A stretch of 64,000 bases of DNA from Diacronema lutheri (lineage: Eukaryota > Haptophyta > Pavlovophyceae > Pavlovales > Pavlovaceae). The stretch is from positions 62,001-126,000 of the forward strand of contig JAGTXO010000025.1 of the NCBI GenBank assembly GCA_019448385.1. Reading direction: 5' to 3'. Below the pieces are notes generated by a model. The model had not been told where the DNA came from and did no database searches. It saw only the letters and a program-made list of their open reading frames with translations. This document shows, piece after piece, positions 17,887 to 28,488 of this stretch; the stretch's first letter is position 1, and the number at the start of each line of letters is the position of its first letter. A program made the position numbers and the translations under genes.

Positions 17887-20727
17887 ATGGGCGCGAGTCC
17901 GTCCCGCAGCGCCAAGGTGGAAGACTCCGAGGCCGAGTCCCAGTCCGCTCGGCGCGCGCGCCCGGCCGCGCCGTGCGAGGGCGCGGGCAGCTCGGCGCAG
18001 CGCTCATCGAGCGCATCGGCCGGCGCACAGGCGGCGCCGCGGCAGGGCGCTGTGGTCGCGCCGCTGCAGCAGTCGCCGAGCAAGCGCCGGATGTCTGGTG
18101 GCGGCTTCTTTTGGCGCAGCCCGACCGGCGACGTGCACCCCGCGGACGTCGGCGTCTTTGCCGAGCCCGCGCTGCTGCAGATGCACTTCAACGCCGGCCT
18201 GCCTCCAAAGGTCATGGCGGGCGCGTGGCGGCCAGATCCGCCGCCGCCGCCGAGCAAGTGCGCGCGTCTGGCGTGCGTGCGCGTGCGCTCATTGTTGCCC
18301 GCGCCGCGCCGCGCCGCGCCGTGCGCGCGCGCCGCCATCTTCGCCCCGCTGCGCGTCGGCGCGCGCGCTCACTGACGCGGCACACACGCATGCTCGCACC
18401 TCGCCGCGCAGCTCCGCGGCGGAAGTTGAGGGCCGCATCTGGTCGGCTCTGGGCTTCTGCGCGCTCGACCGGCCGATCGATCACCTCGAGCACATTGCGC
18501 TCCGGTTGCTCGATTCGGCCAACTGCCTGAACGACCACCTGATCGGCGCGACCGTGCTGCGCGCGTTCGTCACGCGCGTGCGCGAGCTCTCGTGCGCGCC
18601 GCGCGCATCGCGGCGCGCCGTGCGCACCGCACGCGTGCGCGCGCCGCCGTCACGTCACGCGTGCGTGGTGCGCCCCCTCGCGCCCGGCCGCCGCGCAGCT
18701 ACGAGCTCCCTCTCCACAACTTTTGCAAGGCGATCGACTGCATGCAAGCGGCATGGCTTCTCGCGCAACAACCATCGGCGAGCGCGGCACTCTCGCGCAC
18801 GGACGTGCTCTCGCTGCTGCTCGCGGCGCTGCTGCACAACGTGGACCATCCGGGCGTGTCCAACGCTTTCGTCGGGGCTGTCGATCACCCGCTCGCCCGC
18901 CGCCCGCTCCCGCCGCTCGTGCCTGCAGCCGACGCGGCGGGGCCGTCGGCGTTCGCGCCGCCCGGCCGCGCGCCCGGCTCGAGCGACGTGAGCGGACCAG
19001 CGGGCGCGTGCGAGAGCAGCGGGCTCCAGTCCGTGGCAACGGGCAGCAGCCGCGCAACGCTGCGCACCGTCGATGAGTCGGCCGAGGGCCGCGCGAGCCG
19101 CGCGGCCGCAGACGCTTTGGCGGGCGTGCCGTGCGGCGCGCTTGAGCGACACCACGCGACGCTCGCGGCCACGCTGCTGCTGCAGCCCGAGACGGATGTT
19201 TTGTGCAAGGCGCCCAAGCAGGCCGCGCAGCAGGTGTGCACGCTGCGCTGAGACGCGCGCGCCTCCACTCGTCGCGCCTCACGCCCGCGCACGCGGCCAC
19301 GCGCGGCCGCCGCCTGCACGCAGGTGCGCACGCACGTCGATGCGCTCATCAGGCTGACCGACCCGGAGAGCCACGCGCTCTGGCTCAGGCGCATGCGCGC
19401 GCTGCTCAACGCGACGCAGCCCCTCGAGCGCGCCGACCTCGCGGAGCACACGCCCGCGCCCGCCACAGCCAGCCGTTTCGGCGCGGGCACGATTGCACGC
19501 GCCGCCGCCATCGCCGAGACGGTCGCAGCAAACCTGCCAGCCTCGGTGCGCGCGAGCGCGAGCGCGTGCGCGTGGCGCAGCGCACGCCTGTTCGCGCCGC
19601 CCACTCGCGCGCGCGTACCCGCGTGCACCGCGCTGACGCCCGCGGCCGCCGCGCGTCCCTCGCGCTGCGGTACGGCGCGCAGCCGGTCAAACAGCGGCGC
19701 ACCTCGAGCAACCCGTACCACGCGACGGCGGCCAATCCGGGCCTTCTCGGCGCGCTGATCCGCGACGGGCAGACCGTCGCCGCGCTGTCCGTGCTGCTCA
19801 AGGCCGCCGAGCTCGCGCCCGGCTTCCGCTCGCCGCTCGTCCACGAGCGGTGGGCGGCACGTCGTGCGGCAGAGGCGCGCCGGCAATGGAAGCTTGAGGG
19901 GGCGAGGGGCCTGCCGCGCACGGCGCACTTTGACCCGGCGCGGCGCTGGGCCATCGAGGAGGCCAAGCACCTTCGTACGACGCGCCGCGCGCCGCGCGCC
20001 GCGCGCGCGCCGTCGCCCTCGCGCGGCGCTGGCGCTGATGTTCGCCCTCGCCCGCTTCCGCCGCCGGGCTGCGCGCTCACTATCAGGCGAGGTCGTGCTG
20101 CCGACGCTCGAGATCCTCGTGCTCTGCGTCCCCGAGGCCGGTGGGCTCGTCAGCCATTGCGAGGCGCATGCGTCCCACTGGGACATAGTTGCGAACAAGC
20201 CCCTTGACGAGAGCGGCGTTACTAAGGGCGAGCGGCGGGCGGCGGCGAGGGCTCACGCGGCTGGCGAGGCGGGAGGCGGCGCCAACCGCGTCGCCAAGGG
20301 GCGGCGAGGCAAGCGCGCGTCGGCCGGCGCGGACAGCGCGCCTCGCCGCAGCGATCCAGCGCGCACGTCGCGTGGCGGCGGCGAGGCGGGCACGCCAACC
20401 GACTCGGTGCACTTGCCGACTGCCGCAGGCGGCGGGCGCATGCCTGCCGGCATCAACCTGACACGCCGGGCGTCGGTCAAGCCGCCGCAACTACCGGCCG
20501 ACGCCACGTCTGCCATCCTGGCGCGCCGCGGCTCGTTCAAGCAGCCGCAACTCCAGCAGGACGCGGCGAGCGAGCTCCTTCATCGCCGCGGCTCAGCCAA
20601 GCCGCCGCAGGCGGCCTGTGGCGGGAGCGGCACGGTGCGCACGCCTGGCCGGCGTCCGTCGGCCAAAGAAACGTGGCGTATCACCACGGACGCCATCCTC
20701 GAGGTGGGCGCGCGGCCGGCGCTCTGA
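17887..20727 (+). CDS. Cyclic-nucleotide phosphodiesterase-like protein with altered metal site
   Basis: Six exons: 17887-18257, 18412-18591, 18699-19233, 19324-19545, 19695-19974 and 20087-20727, all joins in phase, 742 residues. MGASPS at the start fits an N-myristoylation signal. The middle is a PDEase I fold: YELPLHNFCKAIDCMQ, LLLAALLHNVDHPGVSNAFVG, LERHHATLAATLLL, SSNPYHAT, VLLKAAELAP, ERWAARRAAEARRQWKLEG and LPTLEILVL. Standard PDEs have HNxxH, HD and ADLS; here these read HNFCK, HN and AELAP. So the second His is Lys, the metal Asp is Asn, and the later Asp is Glu. Loss or change of activity is inferred. A roughly 60-residue Ala/Gly/Ser insertion splits the fold after DHPG. The tail (about 600-742) carries repeats around RRxS, possible PKA sites. 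A partial duplicate lies upstream. Confidence 0.85.
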
Positions 20728-20867
20728 CCGGTTGTGCCGATGCCCGTCGTCACTCTTCAACAGAGCGCCTCACTGCGCGCGCCTCAACGCTTCGAGCGAC
20801 GGTACAGTTGAGGAACGTTTCAAGGGGGTCACGACGGACAGTCACCTCTTGTCGGTTACTGATCACG

Positions 20868-23800
20868 ATGGCAACATCGGATGGGTCCAGGTGGACGCGC
20901 TACGTTGCCTTCGTCGGCGCGGCGGAGGGCTTCAGCGCGGCGGCTGGCCTGCACGCGCTCGAGGCCTCGACCGCGGCTGTTGCCACCGTTGCTTCGCTCG
21001 CGTTGCCGTCGCCGGGCGGCGCGGGTTCGCCGGCCACGCCGGCCGTCAGCGGCGCTGTCGTCGCCGTTGACATTGACGCGCTCGTGAGCGCGGCGCTCGA
21101 GGCGAAGGACTCGGCGATCGGAGGGGAGATGCGCGCCGCGCTCGCTTCACCGGAGGCTTCCGCCGAGGCGATTGCTCTGGGCCTTCTGCCCAGACCGCCT
21201 GCTGCGCTGATTGCGCGGCTGATCGCACAGCACCTCGCGATAGCTGACGCCGCGGGCGCAGCGGCCAAGGCTGCCGCCGCGACCGCGGCTGCGGACGGCG
21301 CGCTTGGCGACGATGCGGCAGCCGCGTTGCCATCGCCTGCACCGTCATTTAATGCGCCCGTCGACTGCTTCTATGCGCTCACGTCGCCGTCCGCCAGCTT
21401 CCCGCGCGACGGCGCCGACGTGGCGGCTCTGTGCGCCGCCGGCGTGGCGCTTGAGCTCGCCGCGTGCGTCATGCCGCCTGCCGACGTGCTTGAGCTCGCG
21501 CGCGCGCAGCCCGAGCTCTTTGCCACACCCGACGCCGCCGCTGCCGCCGCCGGCGCGAAAGGCAAGGGCGGCAAGGGCGGGGGCAAGGCCGGCGCCGGCG
21601 CGCAGCTACCGTTCGCCAAGCCGGCTGTTGCTGCAAAGGGCGCGCCCGCCAAACCCGAGAGCGCGGCGGGCGAGGCAGACGGCGCGGACAGTGCGCTGCG
21701 CGTCTTACCTCCGCTCGAGCCCGTGCGCCCGCCCATCTTTGATCTTCTCGACCGCCTCGTCGCCCTGCCCCCCGGCGCACTGCCACGGAGTGACGCGGCG
21801 CATGACTGGACATTTGTGTCGAGGCTACTCGTTGGCGACGTGCGCACGGTGCCAAACCTCCCATCGCACTTCGCACTTCTCACGCCGGCCGCGACGCCCG
21901 CCGCGACACCCGGTGCGACGCCCGCGGCGACGCCGCGCACGGGCGACAAGGACAAGGAGGGCAAGGGCAAGGGCGAGGGGAAGGGCGGCGGCAAGGGCGG
22001 CGGCAAGGGCGGCAGCAGGGTCGGAGGCGCCGACGCCGCCGCGGCCGCCGCCGCAGCCGACGCTGACGGCGTGACGGCCGCGCCCCCGCCAAGCGCGTGG
22101 GCGCACGCGCCATGCGTCGCCGCGGCGCTGCGCACGGCGCTCATCGCAGCCTGCGAGCGAGCCGCCGAATACGACCGTTACCACGCGCAACTGCCAGTCG
22201 TCGCGCTGCCTGCGCCGCACGGCGAGCGCGCGCGCGCGCACGCAGGCTCGGGTGCGCTGGCCGCGCCGGCCGCGTCGCCATCGCTAACCGCCGACGTCGA
22301 GGGCGGCATGGCCGCTTCGCGCGAGCTCTATGAGGCACTCCTTGACGCGGCAGCCGCCCGGCCGACGGCGGTTGGCGTAACTGCCGTCTTGCACGCGCTG
22401 TGCGCGCAGGTCGAGCGGAACGCATCCGCATCCGACGCGACCGAGCTCGCCGCCGCGACGGCAGCCGACGCGCGCGCGGGCATCGCCGCCTACCTCGCCG
22501 CTGCGGGCGGTACGATGGGAGCACCGCCGTTTGCCGAGGCAGCGACCGCGGCTGCCGCGCCCGCCGCGCCGCGGCTGCGTGGAGGCGAGGCGGCTGCGCT
22601 CCGTGCGGCCGCCGCCGCGCGCTCGGGTGTCGAGCTCGTCGGCGTGGCGGACGAAGCGGCGCGCGCGCTCGCACGGCTTGCTCCGTGGGCGCATTTGCCC
22701 GACGCGCGCGCCGACGAGCGAGCGGCGCGCGCTGTGCGCGCCGCGGAGAACGCAGTGCTCTCGACGGTCGCGCTGCCCACGCCGGCGATTGACAGCGCCG
22801 GCGTGGGCTCGCCCACCGGCGTTGTCAACGAATCGCGCGCCGCGCGCAGCGCGTCGGCAGCGGTGCGGCACGCCTTCGTGCGTGGCGCGCCCACGCACGT
22901 CGACGGGGCTCTGCTGCTCGAAGCCGTGGAGGAGGCGGTGGAGGCGGCGGATCCGCTCCGGCCCGAGCGCGGCGCGGCACCGCCGTCGCGCCCGCCCGTC
23001 GCCGTCGGCGAGGCCGATGTTGACGCGGAGGAGGAGGCGCAGGCGCAGGCGGCGGAGGCGGAGGCGGAGGCGGCGGAGGCGGCGGCGGCGCGCGCGGCCG
23101 CGGGCGGCGGCGGCGGCGGGTTCGCGGCGGGTGGCGGCGGCAGCGACGGCGGCGAGGACGGCGATGCGCCACGCAGGGAGCCACCGCCGCCGCCGCTCCC
23201 GCGCGCGCGCCGCTTCACCGACCGCGCGTGGACCGAGTCCCACGCGCCAACCGCCGCGGCGGCGGTGTTCGTGAACGCGCTCTCGCACCCGGCGCGCGCG
23301 ACGCCGCTCGTCGCGCAGGTGCCCGAGCTCGGCCTGGCGGCCGTGGCGATGCACGTGCGCTGCCCGCCCGGTCGCTTCGCCCTGCACGCGCCGCCGCCCG
23401 TGCTTGGCGCGCGCGCGTGGCGCAACCTGAGCGCGTGGGACGGGAGCGGCGGTGGCGAGCCGATCGGCCGCGACTTGGCAGCTGGCGCGCAGCTCCAGCC
23501 GGCGCGCGCGCCCTCGCCCGACGCGGCTGGCGCGCCGGCGCGCGCGCCGGTCGCGCCGCCTGCCGCACGCGCCGCGCCGCCGCCGCCGCCCGGCGGCACG
23601 CTCTACCGATTGCCCTTTCCGCCGCCGCCGCCGCCGCCGCCGCTACCGCCGCGCGCCGCCGCCACCGCCGCTCTCGCCCTCGCCCTCTCCACCACCGGCG
23701 CCGGCGCGGCCGAGCTCGGCGCGTGGCCGGCATGCGCCGAAACGTTTCCTGAGGACGGCGCTGTGCTCCGGCTCGAGCTCTTCTCCCACGAGCCGCGCGC

Positions 23801-26800
23801 CGAGCTCGCGCGCGCGACCGTCGGCCTGCCGCACTGCGACGGCGCGCTCGTGCACGTCGATTGCGCGCCGCCCGCCGCACACGCGGACGCGGCCATTGCT
23901 GCGGCCGTCGCCGCCGCCACCGGCGAGGGCGCGGGCGCGGACGCGGCGACGGCAGCCGCGCTGCGCGCCACGGCGCACGCGGCGCACGTGGCTGCGTGCG
24001 CCGACGCGGAGGCGGAGGCTCTCGTCGTCTTCGAGGATGAGGGCGCGACGGTGCGAATGACCGCGTTGCCGCGCGCGCCGCACGAGCGCGCGCTCGCGCT
24101 CTGCGCCCCAGCGGCGGTTCACGACGCGCCCGCTGCCGACTCGCCGCGCTCGGCCGGCGCGGGCGCGGACGCGGGCGCGGACGCGGGTGTAGAGGCGGAC
24201 GCGGACGCACCGCCACGGCCGCTGCTGCTCAGCTGCGCGTGCGCCGACGGCCTGCAGATTGCGCTCTCGTCCGACGGCACCGTCAGCTTTTACGCGCACG
24301 CGCTGTTGCCCGATGCGCACGCGGCGAGGCTGCTCGGCGCGACCGACGCGGCGGGCGTGGAGATCGCCACGGGCCGTTCACGCTGGGACGTGGCCGCCGA
24401 CGGCACCGTGACGCTCTTGCGCGCGCCGGACGGCGGTGCAGACGGCGCGCGCACCGCGCTCGCGATGCTGCCCGACGGCTCCGTGCTCGTCGTCGACGAG
24501 CACGGCGTCGCCACGCCGTCAGCGGCGCCATCTGCCACGACCTTCGACGTGCAGAGCGGTGCGCGCGTGCGTACGGCGCGCGACGGCACGACCGTCGTCG
24601 CGGCGCCCGACGGCTCGCGCTCCGCCTCCTTTTTAAACGGCGCGGTCGAGATCTGCTCGTCGGCGCGCGCCGTCGAGGCGGAGGGCGGCGGAGCGGGCGG
24701 CGACGCACGGCGCGGCGTGCTGCTCATCAGGCTGCCGCGCCTGCCTGACGTGCGCATCGACCTGAACCTCGGCGAGGTTGTCGTCGCCGGCCCGTGCGGC
24801 CTCCGCCTCTCCGCCGGGCTGCCGGACGGGCTGAGGGCCTTCGCGCGCATGCCAATCAGAAGGCTGCGCGCGGACGCGCGGACGGGCGTGCTGCGTGCGC
24901 TGCGGCTCGACGGCGGCTCCGCGCAGCTTCTGTGGCGCGACGGCGTGCCCACCGCGCTCGTCACGCCCGCGCGCGTCGCGCTCGCACCCGTCTCCGCGTA
25001 CGAGATTGAGGACTTGCACGATGGCATCCGACGTGGCACCTACGTGGCGGAGCTGGGCTGCGGCGAGCGACGCGACGCCGCGCCGGCGCGGCTCTGGACG
25101 GTGGACGAGGTGGGCCGCCGCTTCGTGGTCGACCTCGCCGCGGCGAGCGTGCGCGCGGCCGCGCTCGCGCGCGCGGGCGGCGGCGCGGCCGCCGCGCTGC
25201 CCGCCGCGGACCTCGCCAGCGCGCAGCTGCTCGCGCCGTTCGACGAGGCGTCGGTGCGCGAGCGCTCGCTCGCGCGCGGCGGCTCGCACGCGCCGCGCCT
25301 TCTTGCCTTCGATGCGGCCGGTGCGCTCTCCGAGCTCCTGTCCGACGCAGCCGTCGGGCCGTTCCGCGCGCGCGCAGCTGCAGCCGCTCGCACGGGCGCC
25401 GCGACCGTCTCGGCGCGGCCAGTCGACTTTGGGCTCGGCGAGCTGGACAACCCGCACGCGCGTGACGAGGTGACGCTCCTCAAGGATTGGGCCGAGGCCG
25501 CGCGCGAGGCGGAGAGCGCGCGCCAGGCGCTGCCGCCCGCCGATGCGGCCGACGCCGCCGCCGCCGACGCCGCCGACGCTGCCGCGGCGCTGCGCGACGC
25601 GGACGGCGCGGCAGCCGCCGCTCTCGGCGAGCTCGGCGTCGCGCCGGACGCCGCGCTCGCGCACGATGCGGACGCGGACGCGGACGCGGCGCGCGACGAG
25701 GGCACCGCGCACGGTGCGCTCGCGCTCGCGCGCGCGCTGCGCGGCGTCGCTGCGGGCGCGCAGTTTTCGGGTGCACGAATGCACTTTCGCAGGATGGCGC
25801 GCACTGAGCCTCTCACCGTCGACGAGCGCGCGCGCGTCGCGGCCGACCTGGCGCGGCTCGCGCGCTGGCGCGCGCTTGAGGCGCTGCGCGCCGCACGCGA
25901 CGCGCGCGCCGACGCGCGCACCGACGTCGAGCGCGCGGGCGCGGCCGCGTTGCACGCCGCGCTCGCGGCGGACGCGCCGTCGCCACCGCCGACGGTCGCG
26001 CCGCTGCCCAAGGCGGACGAGCTCGACGCGATGGAGCGTGAGGCCACGGCGCGTGTGCAGGCGGCGCGCGAGCGCGCCCTCGCTGCCGAGCGGGCGCGCA
26101 ACGCCGTCGAGGCGGCGCTCGCCGCGCAGGCTGCGGCGGACGACGCAGCTGACGCCGACGCGCGCCGCTTCCGCAAGCCGCGCGACGCGCCGTCCAACGT
26201 CGGCGCCTACTTTTCTGGCAGACTGCCGGACGTGCCGACGGGCGACGAGGGGAGCCTTGCGCCGTACGGCGCGGCCGAGGCTGCGGCCGCCGTGCGCGCC
26301 GCCGCTGAGGTGCGCGCCGCCGCGGGCGACGTGCGCTCTGCCGGCTTTCCGATCGTCGCCGCGCAGAAGCGGCCGCCGCTCGGCGGTGGCGTCGCTGATT
26401 CGTCCGACGACGACGAGGAGGACGAGAGTGAGAAGGAGGTGAGGGAGGAAAGGGCGGGAAACGGTGGCGTGGAGGCGCTCGGACGCAGGGCAGCCGAGGG
26501 CGGGGACGAGGGGGAGGAGGCGGGGCCTGGCGATACGCAGGGCGAGATCGCTGATCGCACGGACGACGAGGTACTTGCCGACGAGCTGGGCGGCGGCGCG
26601 TGGGCGCGAGGTGCCGAGATGCGCCGCCGGCCGTCCGCGCGTCCGCAGGTCGACCCGAGGACGGCGGTCGGCGCTTCGCTCGACGTGATGCTCGCGGCGC
26701 AGGACGGCAAGACCGGCCAGGATGGGAGCGACGCACGCGCCGGCGGGGTCGGTGCGTCCGGCGCGAGTGGCGCGCTCGGCGGCTCGGCGAGCTCGATCCT

Positions 26801-28417
26801 CGCGCCGGGCGGCGACGCGGGCGGCCTCTCTGACGCCTTGCGCGAGGCGCTCGCCTTCTCGTACGCGGTAAGGGCAAGTGGCGTCGCGGTCGCAGATGCG
26901 TGCGCGCGCGTGCCGCCACGAGCGCACGCGCATGCCTCCAGCTGACACTACCCGCGTTCCGCTCGCGCTCCGACGCCACCGCCGCTCGCCCCCAAACCTG
27001 GCTCGGCCGCGCAGGGCGGTACCGTGCGCGCGCCGCTCACCGTGTACGGCGTGCCTCGGCCGCGCGTGCCCGCAATGTCCGTCTCGCGGCCGCGCGCGGT
27101 GCCCGTCGGGCTGCACGAGCGCTCGTTGCAGGTCGAGCTCGCGGCCAAACGCGGCATCCGCGCGGCCGCCCGGTCGGGGCAGTTTGGCGCGGTGCCAAGG
27201 GTGAGAAAGAGCGCGCACGCACGGCCGCTGCGGGTGGCGCTGATCGTGCGCACTCAATTCTCTCGCCTGACCACGCGCACGCATGTCCCTGGTGCCCTGC
27301 CCCCCGGCCCCCTTCCCCCAATCCGTCGCCTCTCACCACCCCCCTGGCACAGGCACTTGCCGTGCTGCCGCCCACCGCCGAGTTTGGCACGGTGCCCGCG
27401 GGCAGCGGCTCGTACCGCGTGGCGCTTACGCTCACAAATCTGTCGGGTGAGGCGCTGGCACAGCTACGCCCGCGCCACGTTTCGCGGCTCCATCGCCGCT
27501 GCGGTCGCGGCGCGCGTCGTGCATGCTCCGCCTGACTGCGCTCGCTGTGCCGCGTCTCTCTGCCGCGCACATCACCCGCGCACCCCCCCCCCCCCCCCCC
27601 CCCCCCGACCCGTCGCTCCAGGTTTGCCGCAACGCTTCTCGCTCTCCATCGGCGGCGACCTGCGCTCGAGCGACGCGCTGGCAAACGCACGCGCAGAAAC
27701 GGCGGCGGCGGACGCCGAAGCGGCCGCGGCCGCCGAGATGGCCCCGGCGCCTACGGAAGCTGTCGACGCGCCCACATTCGCGAGGGCCGCGGCCGAACAA
27801 CGTGACTCCGGGCTCCTGTCGGACGATTCCGACATTGAGGGCGCGCAGCAGGCGGACGCGCCGGCCGAGCGCGAGCCCATCGCCGCCGGCGCGCGCCACG
27901 CACGCGGTGGCCGGCCCCCCATACTCTCGGACGCGCTCGCGCTGCGCTACGACAAGGGCCCACTGGCGGCGGGCATGTCACGCATTGTCTACGTCGAACT
28001 GCGCGCCGCTGCCGAGCGCGCCGGCCTCGACCTGCGCGCAGTGGGCGCGGCGCTGCGCATTGCAACCGAGGTCGAGATCTATTCGGTCCCCATCGTTGGA
28101 ATGGTCGGACCTCCGCCGATGGCGCCGCCCTACGCACCAGCTGACGTGCGCGCGCGCCGCGCGTTAACACGCCACCATGCGGCGCGCGCGCTCTGGGCCC
28201 CTCGCGTGCGCACGTGCGCGTCAGCGCGTGCGGCTCCGATTTGAGAGCCTTGCGCTCGTACGCGTCGCTCACGTCTCCGCCGCGGCTGCCTTTGTGCGCG
28301 CAGGGGTCGCAAGAAACGCGCCTCTCGCGCACCGGCCAGGCAGGGTTTGCCAAGCAGTCCAAGCTGCACTCGCCATCCATCCCATCGATGCGCGACACGC
28401 TCGTGCGCGCGCCATAA
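20868..28417 (+). CDS. SPAG17: SPAG17/PF6, central-pair (C1a) axonemal protein
   Basis: Five exons: 20868-26867, 27015-27200, 27353-27446, 27622-28145 and 28304-28417; 2305 residues, close to animal SPAG17. The protein builds the C1a projection of the flagellar central pair and controls dynein-driven beating. The N terminus (RYVAFVGAAEG) and DWTFVSRLLVGDVRTVPNLP match the family. The middle has Lys/Gly-rich and Ala-rich linkers, then the typical DGS/DGT strand repeats (LQIALSSDGTVSFY, DVAADGTVTLL, LAMLPDGSVLVVDEHG, TTVVAAPDGSRSASFLNGAV). The C-terminal ASH/PapD-like domain is unmistakable: VLPPTAEFGTVPAGS, LTLTNLSGLPQRFSLSI and YDKGPLAAGMSRIVYVEL. An acidic Ala-rich insertion splits it. The first exon alone is 6 kb. 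Donor GTAAGG at 26868 and the other joins are in phase. The last two exon joins are inferred. Confidence 0.9.
27583..27606 (+). repeat. C24 tract in SPAG17 intron 3
   Basis: Uninterrupted C run 15 bp before the intron 3 acceptor (27621), on the sense strand, where it can act as the polypyrimidine tract. Confidence 0.95.
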
Positions 28418-28488
28418 AAATAAAAGGGTGTATCAGACAGAATCACCACGACCGGCGCGTTGCTGCGCGCGGCTTTGGCCTCATGGCG

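Noticed and set aside
24633-27284. An 883-codon open frame antisense to SPAG17, and similar long antisense frames elsewhere (for example 1356-3035, 47389-49290, 59744-61438)
   Set aside because: Very GC-rich coding DNA suppresses stops on all strands. These frames are Arg/Ala/Gly noise without domains and lie opposite well-matched genes.
27447-27470. A possible 17-nt intron (gtgag...cacag) in SPAG17 exon 3
   Set aside because: Too short for a spliceosome; the acceptor at 27621 is in phase and restores the ASH-domain motif.
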